Origin: Acidobacteriota bacterium
Lineage (GTDB): Bacteria; Acidobacteriota; Terriglobia; Terriglobales; Acidobacteriaceae
Reading direction: 5' to 3'
Assembly (NCBI GenBank): GCA_003225615.1
Contig: QIAS01000184.1
Coordinates: forward strand, 417 to 11,882
DNA length: 11,466 nt
Shown here: in pieces, positions 1-6,494 of the stretch
How the letters are laid out: the number at the start of each line of letters is the position of its first letter
Position numbering within the stretch: the stretch's first letter is position 1
The notes under the pieces: generated by a model
The model's database searches: none
Told to the model about the DNA's origin: nothing
Seen by the model: the letters and a program-made list of their open reading frames with translations, nothing else
Made by a program: the position numbers and the translations under genes

Positions 1-11
1 CTCTGACTAAG

Positions 12-132
12 TGGGTAGTTCTTCGCGGGGTTCGTGATCCTTGGCGCACTTTGCGGTTAGACGTTTTTGACCGCAAAGAACGCAAAGCGGCCGCTAAGAT
101 CGCAAAGCAGGAAATGGGATCGAGACTACCCA
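12..132. repeat. Palindromic intergenic element of CGCAAAG-like heptamers (copy 1)
   Basis: This gene-free stretch holds a long imperfect inverted repeat. The right arm has four heptamers, CGCAAAG (72-78), CGCAAAG (81-87), CGCTAAG (92-98) and CGCAAAG (101-107), spaced 9, 11 and 9 nt. The left arm carries their decaying complements: CTTTGCG (49-55), CTTGGCG (40-46), a poor match at 30-36, and CTTCGCG (21-27). The innermost arms, 49-57 and 70-78, pair perfectly over 9 bp. Around this lies an 8-bp inverted match, TGGGTAGT (12-19) and ACTACCCA (125-132), which may be terminal repeats or chance. The central core GTTAGACGTTTTTGAC (56-71) resembles the core of the copy at 7744-7795. I infer a mobile or REP/MITE-like intergenic repeat with no coding content. 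It might also end transcription of whatever lies upstream of the window. Confidence 0.7.
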
Positions 133-179
133 GTCCCCCTGCCAAAAACTGCGCCCTCATGAGAACATGAATAAAACCC

Positions 180-2126
180 ATGATTCAGTTGTCAGGCGCG
201 GGCAAGCGCTACGGGCACAAGTTGTTGTTTCAAAACGTGGACTGGCTGATCACGCCGCAAGACCGCCTCGGTCTGGTGGGCGCAAATGGCACAGGCAAGT
301 CCACCTTGATGAAAATTCTGGCAGGTCTGGAAACCCTGGACTACGGCAAAATCACCACTGCCAGAGGAATCTCTGCCGGCTACCTCCCGCAAGATGGGCT
401 CACGCTGTCGGGCCGCTCGGTTTTTGCCGAATGCATGTCCGTCTTCTCCGAACTGCGCGCCATGGAGCAGGAGATGGAGGACCTTACTCGGCGAATGTCG
501 GAGCTCGACCATTCCGGGGCGGAGTACGCCCAGGTCGCGGACCGTTTCCACCGCTTGCAACACGAGTTCACTACGCGCGACGGATATGCTATTGAGGCTG
601 AAGTAGGAACCGTGCTTGGCGGGCTTGGATTCCGGAAAGAAGAGTGGGAGCGCCGGACTGAGGAGTTCTCCGGGGGCTGGCAAATGCGCATCTCGCTGGC
701 CAAGCTGTTGTTGCAGCAGCCTAATCTCCTGCTGCTCGACGAGCCCACAAACCACCTCGACCTGGAAGCGCGAAACTGGCTGGAAGAATACCTGGGCAAT
801 TATCCGCATGCTTACGTGCTCATTTCGCACGACCGCTATTTTCTCGATGTGACGGTCGGCAAGATCGCCGAGATATGGAACAAACAGATCTTTTTCTATT
901 CAGGCAACTACGAAAAATATCTTGCCGAGAAGACGGCACGCCGCGAGCAACTCCACGCCGCCTGGCGTAACCAGCGGGAGCGCATCGAGCAACTTGAAGT
1001 GTTCATCAACCGCTTTCGCTACCAGGCCACCAAGGCCAAGCAGGTGCAAAGCCGCATTAAGGAATTGGAAAAAATGGAGCGCATTGAGCTCCCGCCGGAA
1101 GAGAAGACCATCCATTTCTCCTTTCCACAGCCTAAACCGAGCGGCAGGATTGTGGCCGAATTTGAGCAGGTCGCCAAAAGTTATGGTGAAAAAGAAGTCT
1201 TCCGCGATGTCAATTTCGTGATCGAGCGCGGGGACCGCATCGCGCTGGTAGGAGTAAACGGGGCGGGCAAGTCCACGCTGATCAAGTTGCTGGCGGGTAC
1301 AGAGCCGCTGACCACAGGCGGGTACAGCATAGGCCATAACGTGCAGCCCGATTATTTTGCGCAAGACCAGTACAAAGAGCTGGATCAGAATGCGCGCATT
1401 CTCGACGATCTGGGCGAGATGTCCCCCCGTTCTACCCAGACCGAACTGCGCAACCTGCTGGGCTGTTTCCTCTTTTCTGAAGATGATGTGTTCAAGCGTA
1501 TTGGCGTGCTTTCAGGCGGCGAGCGCAGCCGGTACGCATTATTGCGGATGCTGCTGCATCCCGCCAATTTCCTGCTTCTGGACGAGCCCACGAACCACCT
1601 CGACCTGCGCGCCAAAGATGTGCTGCTGAACGCTCTTGAGGGATACACCGGCACGGTGGTCTTCGTTTCGCACGACCGCTACTTCATCGATAAGCTAGCC
1701 ACGCGGGTGTTCGAAATCGGGGGCGGCCGGGTGGAGGTCTATCCCGGCAATTATGAAGATTACAGGTGGCGCAAAGAGGGCGGTGCAGAAGCGCTATCTG
1801 AGGCTGTATCCCGAAGCTCGGCGGCCCAGCAGGCCGCGGCATCGGCATCGCCCACCAATGGCAAGCCGAGCGAGAAGGTGGATGGTACCAGGAGGCGCCT
1901 GAATCCCATCAAGAAAAAACAAATGCTGGAGCGTATCCGCGAATTGGAAGGAGAAATCAGCCAGGCGGAAACCACCATCGCGCAGTGCGAAGCTTCATTG
2001 CAGACGTTTAGCAGTGCCGAAGAGACGCAACGCCTTACCCAGGACCTCGAAGGGAGTCGAAACGAGCTCCAGGCTCTCGTTTCTGAGTGGGAAGAGCTGT
2101 CGCAAGTTCTTGAGCAAGCAAGGTGA
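180..2126 (+). CDS. ABC-F family ATP-binding protein (Uup/YheS/YdiF-like)
   Basis: This is a soluble duplicated ABC ATPase of the ABC-F class. These proteins lack membrane domains and act on ribosomes, typically at the E site, in translation control or rescue. Domain 1 has Walker A GANGTGKST (residues 34-42), signature SGGWQ (164-168) and Walker B LLLLDEPTNHLDL (183-195). A basic, helical inter-domain linker follows at about 240-325. Domain 2 has Walker A GVNGAGKST (358-366), signature LSGGE (444-448) and Walker B with DEPTNHLD (468-475). The C-terminus (about 570-648) is a charged probable coiled coil after an Ala/Ser-rich spacer, as in Uup and YdiF types. The length of 648 aa is normal. The ATG at 180 is the first start after an in-frame TGA at 168 and gives the usual family N-terminus, although its ribosome binding site is weak. 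An antibiotic-resistance role cannot be inferred, because there is no resistance-type long linker evidence. The subfamily is uncertain. Confidence 0.95.
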   Translation: MIQLSGAGKRYGHKLLFQNVDWLITPQDRLGLVGANGTGKSTLMKILAGLETLDYGKITTARGISAGYLPQDGLTLSGRSVFAECMSVFSELRAMEQEMEDLTRRMSELDHSGAEYAQVADRFHRLQHEFTTRDGYAIEAEVGTVLGGLGFRKEEWERRTEEFSGGWQMRISLAKLLLQQPNLLLLDEPTNHLDLEARNWLEEYLGNYPHAYVLISHDRYFLDVTVGKIAEIWNKQIFFYSGNYEKYLAEKTARREQLHAAWRNQRERIEQLEVFINRFRYQATKAKQVQSRIKELEKMERIELPPEEKTIHFSFPQPKPSGRIVAEFEQVAKSYGEKEVFRDVNFVIERGDRIALVGVNGAGKSTLIKLLAGTEPLTTGGYSIGHNVQPDYFAQDQYKELDQNARILDDLGEMSPRSTQTELRNLLGCFLFSEDDVFKRIGVLSGGERSRYALLRMLLHPANFLLLDEPTNHLDLRAKDVLLNALEGYTGTVVFVSHDRYFIDKLATRVFEIGGGRVEVYPGNYEDYRWRKEGGAEALSEAVSRSSAAQQAAASASPTNGKPSEKVDGTRRRLNPIKKKQMLERIRELEGEISQAETTIAQCEASLQTFSSAEETQRLTQDLEGSRNELQALVSEWEELSQVLEQAR

Positions 2127-2270
2127 CTGCCTAATACCTCCGCGTACGGACACGTTCTTCCGTAACCTCCTTTATCACTTACGTCTGTGCGATAGTCAGC
2201 ATGGCCAAAGGCCATAGACCCAACAGCAGCGCCCGGATGCGCTCAGGGGAAACTAAGGAAGGTCGGAACC

Positions 2271-2789
2271 ATGCTGCAGCCGCCAGATAGCTCTCAAAAG
2301 AATTCCTCCATCAACCCCGGAAGTTACACGCCGTCCAAGACGGTGACATCGCCCGTGGAGCAGGCTACGATTGGCCGCTCGCTAGTCATCAAGGGCGAAG
2401 TCTCAGGCTCCGAGTCGCTGTACATTGACGGCCGCATAGAGGGTTCCGTCAACCTGACCGACAACCGCATCACCATTGGCCGCAACGGCAGCGTGGCGGC
2501 CAATATCGTTGCCCGGGAAGTGGTAATCATGGGCAAGGTGCATGGCAATATCCAGTGCAGCGATCGTCTGGACATCCGCAGCGAAGGTTCGCTGACCGGC
2601 GACGTGGTCACTCCGCGCATCAGCGTGGAAGATGGCGCCATGATCAAAGGCAGTGTGCAGGTGAGAACCGCGGACGGCAAGAACGAGAAACATCAGCACC
2701 AGCATCAAAGCCCGGGCCAGGCAAAGCCTGCCGAACAACCCAAGCCCGCGGATCAGCCGAAGGCAATCGCGGCCACGGCCAACGCTTAA
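2271..2789 (+). CDS. Bactofilin (polymer-forming cytoskeletal protein)
   Basis: Bactofilins self-assemble without nucleotide into beta-helical filaments that scaffold cell shape, stalks or polar proteins at the inner face of the membrane. Residues about 25-130 show the characteristic short beta-rungs: a start like TIGRSLVIKGEV, then ESLYIDGRIEGSV, NGSVAANIVAREVVIMGKVHGNI and so on, with Gly every turn and hydrophobic residues alternating. The N-terminus (1-24) is Ser/Pro/Thr-rich and unstructured. The C-terminal tail (about 135-172) is unstructured, with a HQHQHQ run and PKPAEQ/PKPADQ near-repeats. The length of 172 aa is normal. The start is well supported by AAGGAAGG at 2255-2262, eight bases before the ATG. 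The 144-nt gap from the ABC-F gene has only a small perfect hairpin (ATGGCC-AAA-GGCCAT, 2201-2215) and a weak TACGGA/TCCGTA stem (2145-2164), so separate transcription is possible. No peptidase or MreB partner lies adjacent. Confidence 0.93.
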   Translation: MLQPPDSSQKNSSINPGSYTPSKTVTSPVEQATIGRSLVIKGEVSGSESLYIDGRIEGSVNLTDNRITIGRNGSVAANIVAREVVIMGKVHGNIQCSDRLDIRSEGSLTGDVVTPRISVEDGAMIKGSVQVRTADGKNEKHQHQHQSPGQAKPAEQPKPADQPKAIAATANA

Positions 2790-2816
2790 GTTTTCCTCCC
2801 GCCAGTTGTCAGAACA

Positions 2817-2847
2817 TGAGGGGCAGGCCGCAAGGTTCTGCCCCTCA
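2817..2847 (+). terminator. Probable rho-independent terminator after bactofilin
   Basis: A perfect GC-rich stem, GAGGGGCAG (2818-2826) and CTGCCCCTC (2838-2846), extends by one T-A pair on the outside and encloses an 11-nt loop. It starts 28 nt after the bactofilin stop and lies between two convergent genes. The following tract (AATTCTT) is only moderately T-rich, so termination efficiency is uncertain. On the minus strand there is no T tract, so it is a poor terminator for msrB. Confidence 0.6.
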
Positions 2848-2932
2848 ATTCTTGTGAACTTCTGTTGTTTTCCGACGGATAGGTTCTCAGCGGCGCTACC
2901 GACTTTCATTTTCTGCGAACTCAGGTCGAGAA

Positions 2933-3337
2933 CTACTTCTTATCGCGAGGCTTCAGATCCAGCGCCGCCGAGTTGATGCAATAACGCAGCCCGGTGGGCG
3001 CGGGCCCATCTTCAAAGACGTGTCCCAGGTGGGCACCGCAGCTTGAGCATCGCACCTCGGTTCTAGACACGCCATAGCTGACGTCTGTGTGCTCGGCGAC
3101 CTGTCCCTGCTCCGCAGGACGCCAGAAGCTCGGCCATCCGGTGCCTGAATCGAACTTGGTTTCCGAATTGAACAGAGGCTGGCTGCAACAAACACACAGG
3201 TATGTGCCAGGATCTTTTGTCTTCCAGTACTTGCCGGTGAAGGCGCGTTCTGTACCCGACTCCTGGGTGACGTGATATTGCTCAGGAGTAAGCCGACTTC
3301 GCAACTCCTCTTCGTTCTTAAGTGTCTTCTCTGCCAT
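2933..3337 (-). CDS. msrB: Peptide-methionine (R)-S-oxide reductase MsrB
   Basis: The enzyme reduces the R epimer of methionine sulfoxide in oxidised proteins, using thioredoxin, in the cytoplasm. Numbered from the ATG at 3337 the protein has 134 aa, a usual size for single-domain MsrB. The structural zinc site is formed by C48/C51 (in CVCC) and C97/C100 (in [13 protein letters not shown]). The catalytic cysteine is C120 in RYCINSAAL. The GTGWPSF motif (65-71) is also intact. No cysteine sits in the GTGW segment where many MsrBs have a resolving residue. A GTG at 3349 would add four residues, but it overlaps the GGAG that is ideally placed for the ATG, so I chose the ATG. The gene lies 48 nt downstream of the Tat-M24 gene on the same strand and may be cotranscribed with it. 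Confidence 0.95.
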   Translation of the reverse strand: MAEKTLKNEEELRSRLTPEQYHVTQESGTERAFTGKYWKTKDPGTYLCVCCSQPLFNSETKFDSGTGWPSFWRPAEQGQVAEHTDVSYGVSRTEVRCSSCGAHLGHVFEDGPAPTGLRYCINSAALDLKPRDKK

Positions 3338-3385
3338 TTCAATCTCCACTTATTGGATGTAACTGCCGCGCTAAAGTGACATCCA

Positions 3386-4687
3386 TTAAATCGCCAGGAT
3401 CATGTCCTCCAGTCGGGTTGGATAGGTGTTCATGATCTCTCCTTTTTCTTTGCGGACTATGACCGTGTCGGAATGCCGAAAACCGCCCCAATTGGGGTCA
3501 TAGACACCCGGTTCGCAACTGAAGGTCATACCTTCTTTTAGAACGGTCCTATCGCCTTCGGCAATCCAGGGTGATTCGTGTCCTTCCAGTCCAATGCCGT
3601 GCCCGGTACGATGTTTGAGGAACTTTTCAAACCCTGCTTTGCGGATCTGATCCAGGCTTTTGTTGTCCACTTCTTCCGCAATGGCACCTTCTTTCAGGTT
3701 CTCCGCCGCAGTGTCGTGGGCCGCGAGCATGGCGTCGAAAAGGCGCTTGGCATAATCGGTTGGCTTCCCGACGGAGAACGAGCGCTCGCACTCCACGCTG
3801 TAGCCGCCCAGCTCTGCGCCAAAACTCAGAATCAAGGCATCGCCGGTTTTAAGCCGTTCTTTGCTCGGCATGGCATGGGGAAAAGCGGAGCGCTTGCCAA
3901 AGGGCACAAGACCTCCGAAAGGAGGCGCGATGCCCACTCCGACCACATCGTTCAGTTCTGCCGACATCTTGTCGGCCACAGCGTCGGCTGTGGCTTTGAG
4001 AATCTGGTCCTCGGTTACGCCGCCATGGTGCAGCACGAATTCCCTTCCCGCCTGCACGGTGAAATCCGCGAAATACATGGCGCGGCGCATAATGCGCAGT
4101 TCGTCGTCATCCTTGACCCAGCGCAGTCGTTCGATCAAGTCGGCCGCATTCACCAAGGTGGAATTCGGGGCGCCGAGCTTCATGTGTTTCAACCGGGCTT
4201 CGCTGGCGTCCTCGATGCCGATTTTGCCGCGATCGAGGCCGCGCTTCGCTACTCGCTCGAAAATCCACCGTACCCGGTTCACCGGGCCGGGAAAATCGAA
4301 ATAGGATTCGTAATCCTTCACCCACCAAAGCTTTACCTGGTCAGATTCGAGTTCTGGAACAAACAGCACGGGATCGCCCGACTTCGGAATCAACGCAGCC
4401 AGCGGACGCTCGGTGGACAAATGAAAATAACCGGTGGTGTATATGACATTGTGGGCATTGAGCAAAAGCAAAGCGTCGAGTTTGCGCTTTTGCATCTGCT
4501 GCTGCACCTGGTGGATTTTCTTGCGATACCAGTCCGGCTGAAGCCGGTCGTGGGAAGCTGCATCTTGCATGGCGGCATTCACCCTGAGCCGCCGCATGCC
4601 GGCAAAACTAGTCATTTCCGCACTGACGGTAAGCGCTGCGGTTCCCGCCACCGTACGCAGGAATTGCCGCCGATTTGAGTCGCCCAC
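3386..4687 (-). CDS. Tat-exported M24 family (Xaa-Pro peptidase/creatinase fold) protein
   Basis: The protein has the pita-bread fold of Xaa-Pro aminopeptidases, prolidases and creatinases, preceded by a creatinase-type N-terminal domain (about 55-190). Numbered from GTG at 4687 it has 433 aa. The N-terminus carries a twin-arginine motif NRRQFLR (5-11) and a hydrophobic stretch ending near residue 29, so export by Tat to the periplasm is likely. In the C-terminal domain the canonical ligands (Asp, Asp, His, Glu, Glu) appear as S288, E299, H363, E392 and S406. The RTGHGIGLEGHE (360-371) and SCEPGVY (390-396) motifs are kept. The loss of at least three ligands suggests altered metal binding or a non-peptidase function. 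A longer frame opens with TTG at 4705, but the strong AGGAGGT at 4698-4692 lies inside it and points to the GTG five bases later. Likely cotranscribed with msrB. Confidence 0.88.
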   Translation of the reverse strand: MGDSNRRQFLRTVAGTAALTVSAEMTSFAGMRRLRVNAAMQDAASHDRLQPDWYRKKIHQVQQQMQKRKLDALLLLNAHNVIYTTGYFHLSTERPLAALIPKSGDPVLFVPELESDQVKLWWVKDYESYFDFPGPVNRVRWIFERVAKRGLDRGKIGIEDASEARLKHMKLGAPNSTLVNAADLIERLRWVKDDDELRIMRRAMYFADFTVQAGREFVLHHGGVTEDQILKATADAVADKMSAELNDVVGVGIAPPFGGLVPFGKRSAFPHAMPSKERLKTGDALILSFGAELGGYSVECERSFSVGKPTDYAKRLFDAMLAAHDTAAENLKEGAIAEEVDNKSLDQIRKAGFEKFLKHRTGHGIGLEGHESPWIAEGDRTVLKEGMTFSCEPGVYDPNWGGFRHSDTVIVRKEKGEIMNTYPTRLEDMILAI

Positions 4688-4691
4688 TTTG

Positions 4692-4698
4692 ACCTCCT
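4692..4698 (-). promoter_or_regulatory. Shine-Dalgarno site fixing the GTG start of the Tat-M24 gene
   Basis: On the minus strand AGGAGGT is followed after four bases by GTG (4687-4685). The match to the anti-Shine-Dalgarno sequence is near perfect and the spacing is close to ideal. The alternative TTG at 4705 would lie upstream of it. The shorter start also brings the twin-arginine pair to residues 6-7. Confidence 0.75.
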
Positions 4699-4816
4699 GA
4701 GGCAATCAGGTGATGTCGATTTCGGAAAAGCGGTCAATATTAGCGCACCGCGCGGGGCAGAGCACGTGCTTTTGTTGCCGCCGCCGGCTCGGGCCCGTTG
4801 CCCGCGCGGTGATCAC

Positions 4817-4836
4817 TGTCACCCCAATTGGTGACA
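4817..4836. promoter_or_regulatory. Operator-like inverted repeat TGTCACC-N6-GGTGACA
   Basis: Two perfect 7-bp half-sites flank CCAATT in the 225-bp region between the divergent Tat-M24 gene and the M15 peptidase gene. The dyad spans two helical turns, the geometry of a dimeric helix-turn-helix repressor or activator site. It lies 77 nt upstream of the M15 start and 130 nt upstream of the M24 start, so it could serve either promoter. No convincing -35/-10 pair is visible. The regulator is unknown and no regulator gene is in the window. Confidence 0.45.
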
Positions 4837-4912
4837 ATTTACCTTTACCCGGCGAATCGAGTACCATCATCCTTATGGAGACAGCTCCGAGGCTTGTCTG
4901 AAGTGAGGTTGC

Positions 4913-5356
4913 ATGACGAAGCTGAGTCCGCATTTCTCCAAGGCTGAAATGGCCTGCCGCTGCTGCGGGAATTTGAAAATTGAAGATCGTCTGCTCAGTG
5001 CTTTGGAAACGTTGCGGAATCTGGCTGGTGTTCCCGTGATCGTGCACGATGCGTATCGCTGCCCTAAACACAATGAAGAGGTCGGCGGCGTAGCCGATAG
5101 TGAGCACACGCAAGGCCTGGCCGCCGATGTGCGCATCTCCGGATTATCTTTGCAGCAAATGTACGAGCTGGCATTACAAGTTCCGGAGTTCGGTAATGGC
5201 GGCATCGGCGCTTATGATGGCGGCTTCCTCCATGTGGACGTCCGCGACCACCGCTCACGCTGGGCACGGGTTCGGGGCCAGTACGTTGGAATTCAGCACC
5301 TGGTGAGAGAACCGGTCCTGCTGACGGACAAAGCCACGGGCACCTACCCCGTCTGA
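4913..5356 (+). CDS. M15-type (VanY/DUF882-like) metallopeptidase domain protein
   Basis: A compact single-domain protein of 147 aa matching the peptidase M15 'type 3' pattern: it opens with LSPHFSKAEMACRCCG (4-19), then DAYRCPKHNEEVGGV (46-60), SEHTQGLAADV (63-73) and FLHVDVR (105-111). The probable zinc ligands are H65, D72 and H107. Related proteins cut D-amino-acid-containing bonds in peptidoglycan, as carboxypeptidases or phage endolysins. There is no signal peptide or membrane segment, so cell-wall access would need another route. The cytoplasmic substrate, if any, is unknown. The three clustered cysteines C15, C17, C18, with C50 in the RCP segment, could form a structural site. The start is supported by GAGG at 4905-4908. 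The gene lies 76 nt upstream of the FAH gene on the same strand. No phage gene is nearby, so a phage origin is not supported here. Confidence 0.85.
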   Translation: MTKLSPHFSKAEMACRCCGNLKIEDRLLSALETLRNLAGVPVIVHDAYRCPKHNEEVGGVADSEHTQGLAADVRISGLSLQQMYELALQVPEFGNGGIGAYDGGFLHVDVRDHRSRWARVRGQYVGIQHLVREPVLLTDKATGTYPV

Positions 5357-5432
5357 TTCCGCAGGTGGACAACCGCCTCGGTGCTCAATACACTGCTAGT
5401 GCCGCATTCGCTGATTCGCAGGCATCTTTCCT

Positions 5433-6464
5433 ATGCGACTTGTTACATTCGAAACCCCCAGCGCGCCCGCACGTATCGGGGCGGTCAGTGACAACGATTC
5501 AATCCTGGATCTCAACACGGCTTGCGCTCTGTATTTGCGAGATGTAGAAGGCGAGAGTGCCTATTATCGGCTAGCTGACGCACTGGTCCCGCCCAATATG
5601 CGCGCGCTTTTCGAAGGTGGTGACACGAGCCTTGAGGCGGCCCACAAAGCTTTTGACTATGCCCGGCATTTGGATACCGAGGCGAGCGGCCCGCGTAGGG
5701 AAATCATTGTTCACCCATTCGGGCAGGTGAAACTCAAAGCACCGATTATCCCCAAAAAGTTCTTCCACACTGCCGGAAATTTCCGGGAGCACCATGAAGA
5801 AGCTACCAAGGCCGGTTTCTCGCATCCGGTTCTGCCCTGGATCGTTTTTTTTCAAAATGTAGACGCCATTATTGGCCACGAGGAGCCCGTCATTTATCCT
5901 GAGCACCTGACCCAGGAACTGGATTACGAGCTTGAACTGGCCGTGGTGCTCAAGAAAAGTGGTAAGCATTTTTCGCCGGAAGAGGCTCGCGATTATGTGG
6001 GCGGTTACGTGATCTTTAATGACATCACGGCACGCGACATTCAGCGTCGCGAGATGAAATCCGGCGTATTCAGTTTCTGCAAGGGTATTGACACGTTTTG
6101 CCCGTTAGGGCCCTGGATTGTTACCGCGGACGAGATCGCCGATGCGCACAACCTCGGGATGGAACTGCGTGTGAACGGCAAGTCGCGGCAACGTTCGCAT
6201 TCCAGCAAAATGTCGGTAAAGATTCCCGAGATCCTCTCGCACTACTCGCCCATGGGATATAGCGCAGGAGATGTGGTTTCCACGGGTACAGTGTCCGGAG
6301 TGGCCGCATTTTCCGGCGATCCCAAAGCCCTGTATTTAAAGCCGGGCGATGTCATGGAGTGCGAGATCGAACAAATCGGCGTCTTGCGGAACCGCGTAAT
6401 CTCCTGGCAGGAGGCCTACGGCCATAAGCCCACGGCATTGGCGACTCAGGAAACCGTACCGTAA
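5433..6464 (+). CDS. Fumarylacetoacetate hydrolase (FAH) family protein
   Basis: This family cleaves, decarboxylates or isomerises 1,3-diketo or oxo-acid substrates with a Mg2+/Mn2+ ion, for example fumarylpyruvate, acylpyruvates and 2-hydroxyhepta-2,4-dienedioate. The N-terminal part (1-100) is the variable FAH N-domain. The catalytic domain begins near 105 with APIIPKKFFHTAGNFREHHEE; H120 or H121 matches the general-base region. Metal ligands are expected at E166 and E168 (in ELDYELELAVV) and D197 (in NDITARD). KGIDTFCPLGPW (218-228) and STGTVSGV follow, as in the family. The length of 343 aa is at the upper end for single-domain FAH enzymes. The ATG at 5433 gives a standard start (MRLVTFE) but has a poor ribosome binding site. 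The DRE-TIM gene follows after 30 nt, suggesting cotranscription and linked chemistry. The exact substrate cannot be decided. Confidence 0.93.
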   Translation: MRLVTFETPSAPARIGAVSDNDSILDLNTACALYLRDVEGESAYYRLADALVPPNMRALFEGGDTSLEAAHKAFDYARHLDTEASGPRREIIVHPFGQVKLKAPIIPKKFFHTAGNFREHHEEATKAGFSHPVLPWIVFFQNVDAIIGHEEPVIYPEHLTQELDYELELAVVLKKSGKHFSPEEARDYVGGYVIFNDITARDIQRREMKSGVFSFCKGIDTFCPLGPWIVTADEIADAHNLGMELRVNGKSRQRSHSSKMSVKIPEILSHYSPMGYSAGDVVSTGTVSGVAAFSGDPKALYLKPGDVMECEIEQIGVLRNRVISWQEAYGHKPTALATQETVP

Positions 6465-6494
6465 CCGGCATCGCGACATTACCGGGAAAACAAC

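Noticed and set aside
192..830. Minus-strand open frame opposite the ABC-F gene
   Set aside because: The forward strand has complete Walker and signature motifs; the antisense product has none.
2201..2215. Hairpin ATGGCC-AAA-GGCCAT as ABC-F terminator
   Set aside because: The stem is only 6 bp, there is no following T tract, and it lies about 75 nt after the stop codon.
3578..4678. Long plus-strand open frame (366 codons) antisense to the Tat-M24 gene
   Set aside because: Its translation has no recognisable motif or family pattern, and the opposite strand has a clear M24 fold, Tat signal and strong ribosome binding site.
5353..5422. Near-duplicate CTGATTCCGCAGG (5353) and CTGATTCGCAGG (5411) flanking the M15-FAH gap
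   Set aside because: Short, with an indel, no associated structure; likely chance.
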